A stretch of DNA of 64,000 nt from JBGOTP01 sp963717075. GTDB taxonomy: Bacteria > Acidobacteriota > Vicinamibacteria > Vicinamibacterales > CAVVIG01. The first letter of the stretch is position 1. Every line of letters begins with the position of its first letter. A model generated the notes under the pieces. It saw only the letters and a list, made by a program, of their open reading frames with translations. It was not told the DNA's origin and made no database searches. The position numbers were made by a program, and so were the translations under genes. Shown in pieces: positions 1 through 8,602 of the stretch. The stretch covers positions 310,001 through 374,000 of the forward strand of contig CAVQVI010000034.1 in assembly GCA_963717075.1 (NCBI GenBank), written 5' to 3'.

Positions 1-1026
1 GAGCGCCTCCACAGCGTCGGACCATCGCCCCGCGATCAGATCCTCCTGGGGGATGGAGCGGCACCGCAGTACCTTGGGCATGTCCCTCACGAACACGTCG
101 TGTTCGGCGAATCGGCCTCGTGATGTGTACAGCAAGGCGGCTTGGTTCGCGATGCACTCCGAGACGATGCCGTAGCCAGGTTTGCTGACGACGACATCGG
201 ACCCCGCCACGAGGTCTTCGTAGTGCAGGCCTCGTGCGGCGAGTTCCGCGAGTTCGAACAGCCTCAGCGTCCTGTTGTCGGCCGGCCCGGACCGCACTTC
301 ATAGGCGGTGAGCATCAGCGTGAATCGACCGTGTCGCGCAATCTCGACATAGGGCAGGTTCAGCTCGTGACCGCCAAATGATGCAAGAACAATCGGCTTG
401 CCGTCGTCGAGCCCCAGCGCGCGTCTCACTTCGTCGCGTGAATGACGCGCGCGGCGAGCGATGAGCGGGATGTCAAGTGTGACTGCGGCCATTGGTCCAA
501 AGCCACCGTGAAAAGGCAGTCTCAGCGCGAGGGTGGCCTTGCGGTACGCCGACCTAATCGTGGCGATCACGCCAGGTGCCCGCTCCTCGAAATCCGGATA
601 GTCGTTGTAAATCCAATCCCATGTAAAGTTGGCAAGCGCGATAGACGGAACACCGGCCTCGCGGGCGGCGGCGAAGGCGAGCGGTGGAACGTCACCGACC
701 ACCACCGACGCCCCGAGCTCCCCAAGAACCGCGGCCTCCGCCTTGACGCGGTGACCGAAGCCTCCATAGAAATCGGCGGCGAGACGGGCGGTTTCGTTCT
801 CGTCGATGCGCAGGCTGTCGATCTGCGCCATGCCGGTGTCGGTGTCGGCCTGCTGAATCTCGATCGGCCCACGTGCCGATCGTTCGAGGAACCACCGCGG
901 CACGGCCGACCGCACGACGATGCGAGTATCCGGCCGCCGTTGAAGGATGGCGTTGACGACTTCGAGGTCGCGAGAGGCGTGGCCGAAGCCGTGCCCACTG
1001 ATGTAGAAGACGATGGTCTGTTTCAT
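1..1026 (-). CDS. GT-B glycosyltransferase-like protein, 3' end outside window
   Basis: The frame is open from ATG 1026 to the window edge, 342 codons without a stop, so the C-terminus lies outside. The N-terminus carries ISGHGFGHASRD. This glycine/histidine loop opens UDP-glycosyltransferase-like proteins and the N-terminal domain of L-arabinokinase-type proteins. A second half typical of GT-B folds follows, with KPIVLASFGGHEL near residue 210 and SKPGYGIVSE near residue 282; the latter resembles the nucleotide-sugar-binding loop of MurG-like enzymes. It begins 53 bp downstream of lon on the same strand, so it may be read through from lon. The family is clear, but acceptor and donor are not. 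A sugar kinase domain could follow beyond the edge. Confidence 0.75.
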   Translation of the reverse strand, partial: MKQTIVFYISGHGFGHASRDLEVVNAILQRRPDTRIVVRSAVPRWFLERSARGPIEIQQADTDTGMAQIDSLRIDENETARLAADFYGGFGHRVKAEAAVLGELGASVVVGDVPPLAFAAAREAGVPSIALANFTWDWIYNDYPDFEERAPGVIATIRSAYRKATLALRLPFHGGFGPMAAVTLDIPLIARRARHSRDEVRRALGLDDGKPIVLASFGGHELNLPYVEIARHGRFTLMLTAYEVRSGPADNRTLRLFELAELAARGLHYEDLVAGSDVVVSKPGYGIVSECIANQAALLYTSRGRFAEHDVFVRDMPKVLRCRSIPQEDLIAGRWSDAVEAL

Positions 1027-1079
1027 TCGATGCCCAAGGCGAGGTACACGGCAGATCGCCGTTGCGGCCTCATGCGACG

Positions 1080-3434
1080 CTACGTCGAGGTCTCAGGAGG
1101 TGGAAGCGCGACTGCCAGCACGTCTTCCAACGTCTTCACGGGGATGAACGTCATGTCGTTCTTGACCTCGGGCGGCAGTTCCGCGAGATCCGGCTCGTTG
1201 CGGGCGGGGAGGATCACGGTCTTGATGCCTTGCCGTCGGGCCGCGAGCGCTTTCTCGCGAATGCCCCCGATCGGCAGGACGAGTCCGCTCAACGTGATCT
1301 CGCCGGTCATGGCGACATCCGAACGCACCTGCTGATTCCTGAGCGCGGAGACGATCGCGGTCGCCATCGTAATGCCCGCCGAGGGTCCGTCCTTCGGAAT
1401 CGCTCCAGCGGGCACATGGATGTGCAGGTCGTGGGCGTCGAGAAACGCGGCGGACACACCGAGTTCCTTCGCCGACGCCCGAATATGGCTGACGGCAGCG
1501 CGCGCTGATTCCTGCATCACGCTGCCGAGCTGTCCGGTGAGGATGATCTCGTGGCGCCCGCCCGGCAGCAGGCTGGCTTCGATGAACAGTACCTCACCAC
1601 CGGTTTCTGTCCAGGCGAGTCCGGTCGCGACGCCCGGCCGCGAGACGCGGAACGTCACGTCCGGGTGGTAGCGCACCGGGCCCAGGTACTCGGGTACGTC
1701 GTTCGCCCGAATCGTTGACGCCGCGACGGCCGTGTCGGATGCCGCGACGCGCGCAGCCACCTTTCGCAGCACACCGCCAATCTGGCGTTCGAGCGTCCGG
1801 ACGCCTGCTTCCCGGGTGTACTCGCTGATGATGCGTCCGAGCGCCTCGTCCTCGATCGTGACCTGCTCCGGCTTCAGGCCGTTCTCCACCAGCTGCCTCG
1901 GAATCAGGTAGCTGCGGGAAATGTGGAGCTTCTCCTCTTCGGTGTACCCGGAGAGAGGAATGATCTCCATCCGATCGAGCAGCGCCGGATGGATCGTCCC
2001 GAGCTGATTTGAGGTCGCGATGAAAAGGACCTTCGACAGGTCCATGTTGATCTCGAGATAGTGGTCGCGAAATGCATGATTCTGCGCCGGATCGAGCACT
2101 TCGAGGAGCGCGGCTGCGGGATCGCCCTGAAACCCGACCGCGATCTTGTCGATCTCGTCGAGCATGAACACCGGGTTCATCGCGCCGGCCTGTTTGATCG
2201 CCTGCACGATCCGGCCGGGAATGGCGCCGATGTACGTGCGTCGGTGTCCGCGGATTTCGGCCTCGTCCCTCACGCCGCCGAGTGACAGGCGCGCGAACTT
2301 GCGGTTCATCGCGCGCGCGATCGACTGGCCAAGCGAGGTCTTGCCGACTCCAGGCGGGCCGACGAAGCAGAGAATCGGACCCTTGAGGCCCTGGCCCTGC
2401 GAGGCCTTCAGCTTCTGCACGGCCAGATACTCGACGATACGCTCCTTGACTTTGTCGAGGTCGTAGTGGTCTTCATCGAGGACCTTGCGGGCCGCGACGG
2501 GGTCGAGGCGATCCTCGGTGGTGGTGGACCACGGGATGTCCAGCACCCAGTCGATGTACGTGCGGATCATCTGGTATTCGGGCGAGGCGGGCGTCATCCG
2601 CTCCATACGGTCGACTTCGCGCGCGACCACCGTGGCGACCGATTCCGGGAAGTGGGCGTCCGCGATCCGTTTGCGTAGCTCCTGGGCCTCGGGCTTTTCG
2701 CCTTCTCCGAGTTCGTCCTGAATGGCCTTTAGTTGCTGGCGCAGGAAATACTGCCGCTGTGCGTCGCTCATTTCCTCCTGCGCGGCCGATTCGATCTTGC
2801 CCTTGAGCTCGAGCAGCGCGATCTCGCGATTCAGCGCCGCGGTCACGGCTTGAAGTTTCGGAACCAGGGTGTCGGCTTCGAGAATGCCCTGCTTGTCGTC
2901 GGCTTTCATGTCGAGCAGGCTGGAGATGAGGTAGACGAGGCGCAGTGGATCGTCGATGCCGGCCACAAGTCCTCGCAGTTCCTGTGAGAGGCCGCTACTG
3001 ACCGAGAGCGCGCGGTCGATGAGCTCCTGAAGGCTCCTGACGTACGCATCCACTTCGAGCGTGCGATCGGCCTGTTCGGGTATCAACGAGACGGTGGCGC
3101 GCAGTGCCAGGCCGGAAGAGCTCACAAGATCCGCTTTGGCGCGCGCGATGCCCTCCACGATCACGTGGACGCCTCCGTTCGGCGCCTTGGCCATCTGTCG
3201 GATCGCGGCAATGGTTCCGATCCGCTTCAAATCATTCGGCTCTGGCACGTCGCTGTCCGTCGTCTGCAGGGCGAGGAAGATCAGCCGGTCGTTGGCGAGC
3301 GCGCGGTTGACCGATTCGATCGACATGGGACGAGACATCGCCAGCGGCTGCAACGTCAGAGGAAAAACAACCGTTTCACGCAGCGCGACGACGGGTAGTT
3401 CACTGGGGTAGGTGCGGGGGGAGTCGGAGGCCAT
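1080..3434 (-). CDS. lon: ATP-dependent Lon protease
   Basis: Cytosolic AAA+ serine protease that unfolds and degrades damaged and regulatory proteins. The N-terminal LON domain starts with ELPVVALRETVVFP and covers about 200 residues, followed by a coiled linker. The AAA+ module has Walker A GPPGVGKT at about 357-364 and Walker B VFMLDEIDK. The C-terminal peptidase domain shows the nucleophile Ser in KDGPSAGI (about 684) and the catalytic Lys in GGIREKALAA (about 727). The length of 784 residues is usual for the family. ATG 3434 faces the divergent gene at 3497 with 62 bp between. I see no CIRCE or other heat-shock operator in that gap. Confidence 0.97.
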   Translation of the reverse strand: MASDSPRTYPSELPVVALRETVVFPLTLQPLAMSRPMSIESVNRALANDRLIFLALQTTDSDVPEPNDLKRIGTIAAIRQMAKAPNGGVHVIVEGIARAKADLVSSSGLALRATVSLIPEQADRTLEVDAYVRSLQELIDRALSVSSGLSQELRGLVAGIDDPLRLVYLISSLLDMKADDKQGILEADTLVPKLQAVTAALNREIALLELKGKIESAAQEEMSDAQRQYFLRQQLKAIQDELGEGEKPEAQELRKRIADAHFPESVATVVAREVDRMERMTPASPEYQMIRTYIDWVLDIPWSTTTEDRLDPVAARKVLDEDHYDLDKVKERIVEYLAVQKLKASQGQGLKGPILCFVGPPGVGKTSLGQSIARAMNRKFARLSLGGVRDEAEIRGHRRTYIGAIPGRIVQAIKQAGAMNPVFMLDEIDKIAVGFQGDPAAALLEVLDPAQNHAFRDHYLEINMDLSKVLFIATSNQLGTIHPALLDRMEIIPLSGYTEEEKLHISRSYLIPRQLVENGLKPEQVTIEDEALGRIISEYTREAGVRTLERQIGGVLRKVAARVAASDTAVAASTIRANDVPEYLGPVRYHPDVTFRVSRPGVATGLAWTETGGEVLFIEASLLPGGRHEIILTGQLGSVMQESARAAVSHIRASAKELGVSAAFLDAHDLHIHVPAGAIPKDGPSAGITMATAIVSALRNQQVRSDVAMTGEITLSGLVLPIGGIREKALAARRQGIKTVILPARNEPDLAELPPEVKNDMTFIPVKTLEDVLAVALPPPETST

Positions 3435-3496
3435 GGGTAGAGGATAGCGGAAACGATGGCCGAGGCGGGTCTGGTGCCCTCTGCTATGATGCAGCC

Positions 3497-3823
3497 ATGG
3501 CGCTGGACGAACGCGATTTCTTCAACAGCCGGAATGAGACGCGGACCGACAAGCTCACCTGCCCGCGCTGCAAGCGCGCGAATGATTATCAGATGCGGTG
3601 GGTGGTGAGGACGCGGAAGGAACGGATTCCGGCCGGTGCGGACGAGCGCGATCGCGCGATGTTCGCCAAACTGCGCGACTACAGGATCCGCGTCGACGAC
3701 TCGGTCACCTGCAAGACGTGCGGGAAGAAGTTCGACATCCCCTCGCAGCACTCGATGGTGTTCATTCAGGAGGGCGGCGAGCCCAGCGCCGGCAGCGACG
3801 CCGAGAACTTCGGGAACCGCTGA
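3497..3823 (+). CDS. Small zinc-ribbon hypothetical protein
   Basis: A 108-residue soluble protein with two Cys pairs, CPRC at 22-25 and CKTC at 72-75, spaced as in a zinc ribbon. The stretch between the pairs is rich in Arg, Lys and Asp, and the tail is acidic and polar. There is no signal peptide or membrane segment. It is divergent from lon and convergent with the methyltransferase-like gene at 3832, with only 8 bp between their ends. The pattern suggests a nucleic-acid or protein-binding accessory factor; I do not recognise a named family. Confidence 0.75.
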   Translation: MALDERDFFNSRNETRTDKLTCPRCKRANDYQMRWVVRTRKERIPAGADERDRAMFAKLRDYRIRVDDSVTCKTCGKKFDIPSQHSMVFIQEGGEPSAGSDAENFGNR

Positions 3824-3831
3824 CCGGTGAC

Positions 3832-4530
3832 TCAATACACGAACGGAATGAGTCTCCACCGCACGCGCTGTTTGTAACGCGCGTACTGCTCGCCGAACGT
3901 CTGCTCCAGCGACCGTTCCTCCCAGGGCATGGCCATGAACAGATAACACGTCGTGATCGCCGCGAATGCCAGTCGGTCACCCGTGAGATGAGCGCTGCCG
4001 AACACGATCAGCACCCACCCGAGGTAAAGCGGGTGCCGGACGAGACGGTACGGGCCGCTGACGTGCAGGGTGCCGGCCTCCGTCGCGAGGTGGGATGCGC
4101 GGATGCCTGCGAGCTCGAGGGCGTCGATGACGCGAACAGACCGCACGATCAGCCAGGCGCCGGTGAGCTGGACAGCGCCATGGAGGACTCGAAGCCCGCC
4201 GTGCGTGGCTTCGTACGCGTCGCCGCCAATCGGCCTCCATGCCAAGCACACCGCGATCAAGATCGAGCTGGCGACCCAGACATACACGGAGCGCAACAGA
4301 CGTTCTGGACAGAAGGCCGCCAGGGTCGCCTTGACCCACGACCGCGCGAACAGGCTGTGATGCAGGGCGAACGCCGAGAACAGCAGCACGTCGAAGGTCA
4401 GCGGGCGCCATCCGGCCCACGGCTGAGGCTGACCCAGCCAGCGGGAGTACCACCAGCCCGTCATGACCAGCGAGGCGACGAACAACGCCCCTCCGAGCCA
4501 GACGAACAGGCGCTCTAGGAATTTGATCAT
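3832..4530 (-). CDS. ICMT/NnrU-like integral membrane methyltransferase
   Basis: A 232-residue membrane protein with about five or six hydrophobic helices. The C-terminal part has the isoprenylcysteine carboxyl methyltransferase / phospholipid methyltransferase signature: GPYRLVRHPLYLGW, then PWEERSLEQTFGEQYARY and a basic tail. In that superfamily the RHP and E/ExY elements bind S-adenosylmethionine and the substrate carboxyl at the membrane. The ATG at 4530 lies inside a direct-repeat stretch (see 4527-4681) and lacks a clear ribosome-binding site. A second ICMT-like gene (7344) lies beyond the ketosynthase and flavoprotein genes, so this one may serve the same pathway. The substrate is unknown. 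Confidence 0.75.
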   Translation of the reverse strand: MIKFLERLFVWLGGALFVASLVMTGWWYSRWLGQPQPWAGWRPLTFDVLLFSAFALHHSLFARSWVKATLAAFCPERLLRSVYVWVASSILIAVCLAWRPIGGDAYEATHGGLRVLHGAVQLTGAWLIVRSVRVIDALELAGIRASHLATEAGTLHVSGPYRLVRHPLYLGWVLIVFGSAHLTGDRLAFAAITTCYLFMAMPWEERSLEQTFGEQYARYKQRVRWRLIPFVY

Positions 4531-4681
4531 TTGGTCATTTGGTCATCTGGTCGTTGGCCCAGACATCTGGTCGTTGGCCCCAGGCATTGGTCATTGGCCC
4601 TGTGGTCAAAGGGATCTCAGCGAATTGACGAGATGGCTTGCTGCAATTGACCAGATGACCAGATGACCAGATGACCAAATA
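4527..4681. repeat. Short-word repeats forming an inverted repeat around a 90-bp spacer
   Basis: At 4530-4555 the words TTTGGTCA and TCTGGTC recur head to tail. At 4650-4680 the reverse complement, GACCAGAT repeated four times and ending in GACCAAAT, appears. Two further copies of CTGGTCGTTGGCCC occur at 4547 and 4567. The two blocks can pair over about 25 bases, closing a loop of about 90 bp between the divergent genes at 4530 and 4693. The repeat includes the start codon of the leftward gene. A regulatory hairpin, a slippage product, or a mobile palindrome are all possible. Confidence 0.7.
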
Positions 4682-4692
4682 CTATAGGTGAC

Positions 4693-5958
4693 GTGAGGAT
4701 CGTGATCACCGGCATCGGTGTGGTGTCGCCGTTTGGCGTCGGCCGGGAATGCTTCTGGCACCACGTCAGCCGCGGATGCAGCGGCACGCGCGCCATCGAC
4801 GGATTCGACGCCTCCGGACTTGCCAGCCGCGTGGCCGCGCAGGTGCCGTTGCACGTGACGATGAACGATGTGCCGCCGGTAGAGGGCGACGATGACTGGG
4901 ACCGGCACCACCGGGCCGATCCCAAGCGTTATTCGCGCGCCGCACTCATCGGTGTGATCGCCGCGCGCGAAGCGTGGGCTGATGCCGGCCTGCGGATGGG
5001 TGAGCCAGGCGCTGGCGTCATTATCGGAAGCGGCGGTGGAGGTATCGACGTCGGCGAACGGCAGTACTACGACTTCTTCGTCGAGCAGGGCCGCAAGGTC
5101 ACACCCTATGCCATCCCCATTTCGATCGTCGGCATGATGTCGAGCGAAATCTCGATCTCGCTGAGGTTACGCGGCATGAGCCACGTCCTGTCGTGCGGCT
5201 GTACGAGTTCGACGGACGCCATTGGGTATGCCGCCGCCGTCCTTCGATCCGGCGAAGCGGAAGTCGTGCTGTCGGGAGGCGCGGATGCGTGCGTGACACC
5301 GGGGATGATGTTCGGGTTCTCGCGCATGCGCGTCGTGTCGACGGCCTTCAACGACACGCCAGCGCGGGCGTCCCGGCCGTTCGACCGGCGGCGCGATGGC
5401 TTCGTGCTCGGCGAGGGGGCCTGGATGGTCGTGCTCGAACGCGAGGATCGCGCTCGTGCGCGGGGTGCGCGGATCTACGCGTCGATTGACGGCTACGGCT
5501 CGACCTGTGACGCGTATCACCGCGTGCAGATGGCGCCGGACGGGCGGGAGATCGTTCGCGCGATGACCCTGGCCGTTGAACGGTCCGGCCGCCACGTGGA
5601 GGAAATTGGCTACGTCAACTATCACGGCACGTCGACGATCCTCAACGACGGCGTCGAGTCGCGCGCGGTGCGGGACGTGTTCGGCCATCATGCGGATCGG
5701 CTCGTCGGCTCGTCGGTGAAGTCCATGGTCGGACATCCGCAAGGCGCGAGCGGCGCCGCCGGCATCGTCACGACCGCTCTGGCGCTTGCGAACAGCTTCC
5801 TGCCGCCGACGATCAACCAGTTCGATCCGGATCCAGCATGCGATCTCGACTATCTGCCCAACGAGGGACGCGCCGTCTCGGTGGAAGCCGCGTTGTGCAA
5901 CTGCCTGGGCTTCGGATCGAAGAACAGCGCCATGGTCATTGGACGTGTTGATGATTGA
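4693..5958 (+). CDS. Beta-ketoacyl-ACP synthase II-like ketosynthase
   Basis: Condensing enzyme of the FabF/KAS II class, which joins an acyl-thioester to malonyl-ACP. The catalytic triad is visible: Cys170 in CTSSTDAIG, His311 in NYHGTST and His348 in KSMVGHPQGASG, with Lys343 in between. The length of 421 residues fits a stand-alone KAS. It starts with GTG at 4693; ITGIGVVSPFG begins right after, as in the family, and no upstream start aligns. No acyl carrier protein or other fatty-acid gene is adjacent. The next genes are a flavoprotein reductase and an ICMT-like methyltransferase, so a secondary lipid or polyketide role is more likely than housekeeping fatty-acid synthesis. Confidence 0.9.
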   Translation: MRIVITGIGVVSPFGVGRECFWHHVSRGCSGTRAIDGFDASGLASRVAAQVPLHVTMNDVPPVEGDDDWDRHHRADPKRYSRAALIGVIAAREAWADAGLRMGEPGAGVIIGSGGGGIDVGERQYYDFFVEQGRKVTPYAIPISIVGMMSSEISISLRLRGMSHVLSCGCTSSTDAIGYAAAVLRSGEAEVVLSGGADACVTPGMMFGFSRMRVVSTAFNDTPARASRPFDRRRDGFVLGEGAWMVVLEREDRARARGARIYASIDGYGSTCDAYHRVQMAPDGREIVRAMTLAVERSGRHVEEIGYVNYHGTSTILNDGVESRAVRDVFGHHADRLVGSSVKSMVGHPQGASGAAGIVTTALALANSFLPPTINQFDPDPACDLDYLPNEGRAVSVEAALCNCLGFGSKNSAMVIGRVDD

Positions 5959-6029
5959 CCGCGGAACTCGCAGGGGCCCCAGAGACGCGCCATTGATGAC
6001 TCTGCGCCTTCTGCGAGTTCTGCGGTTCA
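5959..6029. repeat. Intergenic inverted repeat
   Basis: CCGCGGAACTCGCAG (5959-5973) is matched by CTGCGAGTTCTGCGG (6011-6025) in reverse complement with one extra base. It could form a stem of about 14 bp over a 37-bp loop between the ketosynthase stop and the flavoprotein start. There is no T-run, so a factor-independent terminator is not indicated. It could act as an attenuating or mRNA-stabilising hairpin. Confidence 0.5.
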
Positions 6030-6036
6030 CGTAGCT

Positions 6037-7176
6037 ATGGACGATGTCCTGATTGTTGGTGCCGGACCGGCTGGCACTGTCGCCGCAACCGTGCTCGCGC
6101 GCGCGGGCGTCCGAGTCCGAATCGTCGATCGCGCGATGTTTCCGCGCGAGAAGCTGTGCGGCGACACGATCAATCCGGGAACGCTCGCTCGTCTGCGGCG
6201 ACTCCGGCTCGCGGACGCGATCGATGAGCAGGGTGTGGCCATCAGCGGCATGCTCGTGACAGGCGAAGGTGGCGTGGCAATCGAAGCACGGTACCCGAAC
6301 GGCCTGTGCGGCCGGTCGCTCAGCCGCACCGCGCTCGATTGGGAATTGCTGCAGCAGGCGGTTTCCGCAGGCGCGCAATTCGAGCCCGGTGTGGCCGTTC
6401 GACAAGCCGTGGTCGCGGAGACCCCCGGAGGCCCTCGCGTCGAAGGCGTCGCCATTCGCTCGGGCGTTCTTGACGCGCGTGTGACCATTGCGGCTGACGG
6501 TCGTCGGTCAGCGCTCGCGTTCGGCCTGAAGCTCGCGCATCATCCCTCGCGCCCGAGACGATGGGCCGTCGGTGCCTACTTCGAAGGCGCTTGCGGGACA
6601 TCGTCTTTTGGTGAGATGCACATCCGCCGAGGACGATATGTCGGCGTCGCGCCGATTCCGGAGGGGCTGACCAATGTCTGTCTGGTCCGCAACATGTCGC
6701 GCGCCTTTCGCGATCCCGCGGCGCTGCTCCGCAGCACATTGGAGAGCGACGCGGGGCTCGGTGATCGATTCGCGCGCGCGCGGCTGGTCGCACCGCCGGC
6801 GGTGCTGGGACCATTGGCGGTTGATGTCAATGACAAGACCATCGATGGTCTCATTCTCGCGGGCGATGCAGCCGGGTTCATCGATCCGATGACGGGTGAC
6901 GGACTGCAGTTCGCCGTCCGCGGTGGCGAACTGGCGGCTGTGGCCGCGCTCGACGCACTGCAGGACGGATGGAACGGCGTGCACGGAAGACTCGCGGCCG
7001 CGCGTCGCCGCGAGTTCCTGCCGAAATGGCGGTTCAACCGGTTGCTGCGGATGCTGGTCGCGTCGCCCGCGGCCGTGCGTGCGGCCGCCGTGGGCGCTCG
7101 TCTGTCGCCCGCCGTTGTGCGGGCCCTGGTGGCGCGCGCGGGCGACTGCGACCTTGCTGGTTGTGAACCGTTATGA
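6037..7176 (+). CDS. FAD-dependent oxidoreductase, geranylgeranyl-reductase-like
   Basis: A 379-residue flavoprotein. The N-terminus has the dinucleotide-binding GAGPAG, then FPREKLCGD, the second motif of the geranylgeranyl reductase / PHBH-like group. Near residue 275 GDAAGFIDPMTGDGL binds the FAD ribityl chain. Enzymes of this group saturate isoprenoid chains or hydroxylate/halogenate polyketide intermediates. There is no membrane segment. It lies 78 bp after the ketosynthase and is followed by an ICMT-like methyltransferase. The trio resembles tailoring sets seen beside type III polyketide synthases, but no such synthase is present here. The exact reaction cannot be read from the sequence. 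Confidence 0.85.
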   Translation: MDDVLIVGAGPAGTVAATVLARAGVRVRIVDRAMFPREKLCGDTINPGTLARLRRLRLADAIDEQGVAISGMLVTGEGGVAIEARYPNGLCGRSLSRTALDWELLQQAVSAGAQFEPGVAVRQAVVAETPGGPRVEGVAIRSGVLDARVTIAADGRRSALAFGLKLAHHPSRPRRWAVGAYFEGACGTSSFGEMHIRRGRYVGVAPIPEGLTNVCLVRNMSRAFRDPAALLRSTLESDAGLGDRFARARLVAPPAVLGPLAVDVNDKTIDGLILAGDAAGFIDPMTGDGLQFAVRGGELAAVAALDALQDGWNGVHGRLAAARRREFLPKWRFNRLLRMLVASPAAVRAAAVGARLSPAVVRALVARAGDCDLAGCEPL

Positions 7177-7182
7177 GTGACG

Positions 7183-7331
7183 CGCCCGACCTGAAGGTCG
7201 GGCCTACAAGTCGGGCTTGTTGTCGTGGGGCCGACCCTCAGGTCGACCGCGCGCCGGAGTCGGGTGGTTGTTCGTAGGCCCGACCTTCAGTTGTTCGTAG
7301 TTCGTAGGCCCGACCTTCAGGTCGGGCCTGT
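7183..7331. repeat. REP palindrome cluster 1
   Basis: Three or four REP units. A full palindrome lies at 7184-7207 (GCCCGACCT, loop GA, AGGTCGGGC, then CTAC), a degraded one near 7228-7250, a half unit at 7274-7290 and a full unit with the leading GTAG at 7304-7330. The last unit ends just before the ribosome-binding site of the gene at 7344. These match the palindromes around the RAYT transposase at 8102. Confidence 0.88.
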
Positions 7332-7343
7332 ACCGGAGGCTCG

Positions 7344-7856
7344 TTGAGGCTCATCGTTGTGTCGCTAGCTGTCTACCTCCCGATGCTTGTCGAGGCGGCG
7401 CGTGCGCGGCGCAACGAACGGGCCCAGCGGGCGCGCGGTGGTATCGAACCGGCGGGCGATGTCTTTCGGCTGATGCAGGTCGCCTACCCCGGATTCTTCC
7501 TTGCGATGATCCTCGAGGGCGCACGGCGCGGCGTCCCGCAGCACGGCGTGGTCCTCGGCGGCGGGTTACTGTTTGTCGCCGCGAAGCTACTCAAATGGTG
7601 GGCCATTCGGTCGCTCGGTTCGTTCTGGACGTTTCGCGTTATCGTCGTGCCGGGGGTGACGCTGGTCGCCTCGGGGCCGTACCGCTACCTCCGGCATCCG
7701 AACTATGTCGCTGTTGCGGGCGAGTTGGTCGGCGTCGCGTTCATGACGGGCGCCGTCGTTGTGGGCCCCATCGCGACGTTGTTGTTTGGAACGCTCCTGT
7801 TGAAACGCATGGCCGTCGAGAACCGCGCGCTACAGTCGTCGCGTGGCCCGTCGTGA
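7344..7856 (+). CDS. ICMT-family membrane methyltransferase
   Basis: A 170-residue membrane protein of the isoprenylcysteine carboxyl methyltransferase family. GPYRYLRHPNYVAV is the diagnostic core, followed by a hydrophobic segment and the conserved ENRAL near the C-terminus. Four or five hydrophobic helices are visible. The start is taken as TTG 7344 because GGAGG lies 6 bp upstream at 7334-7338. Genes of this type commonly accompany polyketide or alkylpyrone synthases, where they O-methylate the product; here they would act with the ketosynthase and flavoprotein. Its 3' end runs into the 31-bp repeat array, so the last residues (SSRGPS) and the stop are next to repeat DNA. Confidence 0.8.
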   Translation: MRLIVVSLAVYLPMLVEAARARRNERAQRARGGIEPAGDVFRLMQVAYPGFFLAMILEGARRGVPQHGVVLGGGLLFVAAKLLKWWAIRSLGSFWTFRVIVVPGVTLVASGPYRYLRHPNYVAVAGELVGVAFMTGAVVVGPIATLLFGTLLLKRMAVENRALQSSRGPS

Positions 7857-8066
7857 CACGGATCGTAGGCCCGACCTTTAGTAGTGACACGGATCGTAGG
7901 CCCGACCTTTGGTAGTGGCACGGATCGTAGGCCCGACCTTTAGTAGTGACACGGATCGTAGGCCCGACCTTTAGTAGTGGCACGGATCGTAGGCCCGACC
8001 TTTAGGTCGGGCGCCTAGCGTACGGTGTTTCCATGTTCGCCCGAGCTGGAGCTCGGGCCTACGAGG
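7853..8066. repeat. REP cluster 2: tandem 31-bp half-REP array plus full REPs
   Basis: Five units begin at 7853, 7884, 7915, 7946 and 7977, an exact period of 31 bp. Each reads about GTGACACGGATC, then GTAGGCCCGACCTTT, but lacks the second palindrome arm. The fifth unit continues into a complete palindrome ending near 8012. A further unit with GAGCT in place of GACCT lies at 8038-8065. The RAYT gene starts immediately after. Confidence 0.9.
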
Positions 8067-8101
8067 TTGAGTTGTGGCGCGGAGATTGCTCGCTGCCGCA
8101 T

Positions 8102-8602
8102 GTGCCGCCGACACGTCTCCGTCGCCTCTCCACGTTTTCGTACCTGGGTCCGTATCGATATTCACTGACGTTTTGCACATTCAACCGACGACAGCTGTTC
8201 GTTGACGCGCGGATCGTCGAGACCGTGCGATCGCAGATTCTGCGCGCCGGAGAGATCTGCGGGTTCGACGTCTTTGCATACTGCTTCATGCCTGACCATG
8301 TTCACCTCCTCGTCGGAGGTTCCATGGCGCCAGTTCACCTGTCGGCATTCGCACAGCGAGCCAAGCAGCTGTCGGGCTTCTACGGCCTTCGCCAGGTCGG
8401 CGAGCCCATCTGGCAAGCCGGCTACTTCGAGCATGTGCTGCGGGAGGACGAAGATACGCGACGCGTGGCCGCCTACATTCTGGACAACCCTGTCCGGGCC
8501 GGGCTGGCCGCGACCCCAGCAGAGTACCCGTTCAGTGGATCGGCCGTGTGTTCGCTGGCCGAATTGTTGGACTACGTCGCGGATCGTAGGCCCGAGCTTT
8601 AG
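8102..8602 (+). CDS. REP-associated tyrosine transposase (RAYT, Y1/IS200-like)
   Basis: Single-strand-specific HUH endonuclease of the TnpA-REP family, which binds and cleaves GTAG-type REP palindromes. FSYLGPYRYSLTFCTFNRR opens the fold. PDHVHLLVGG supplies the metal-binding His-x-His, and YILDNPVRAGL supplies the candidate catalytic Tyr. I place the start at GTG 8102, giving 166 residues, because homologues begin near this point. An upstream in-frame ATG at 8033 would translate a REP palindrome. The C-terminus DRRPEL and the TAG stop are encoded by the next REP copy (8586 on). REP arrays lie on both sides, as expected of a REPtron. Confidence 0.93.
   Translation: MPPTRLRRLSTFSYLGPYRYSLTFCTFNRRQLFVDARIVETVRSQILRAGEICGFDVFAYCFMPDHVHLLVGGSMAPVHLSAFAQRAKQLSGFYGLRQVGEPIWQAGYFEHVLREDEDTRRVAAYILDNPVRAGLAATPAEYPFSGSAVCSLAELLDYVADRRPEL

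Noticed and set aside
8033..8101. ATG 8033 as RAYT start
   Set aside because: It would encode a REP palindrome as the N-terminus; family similarity begins after GTG 8102.
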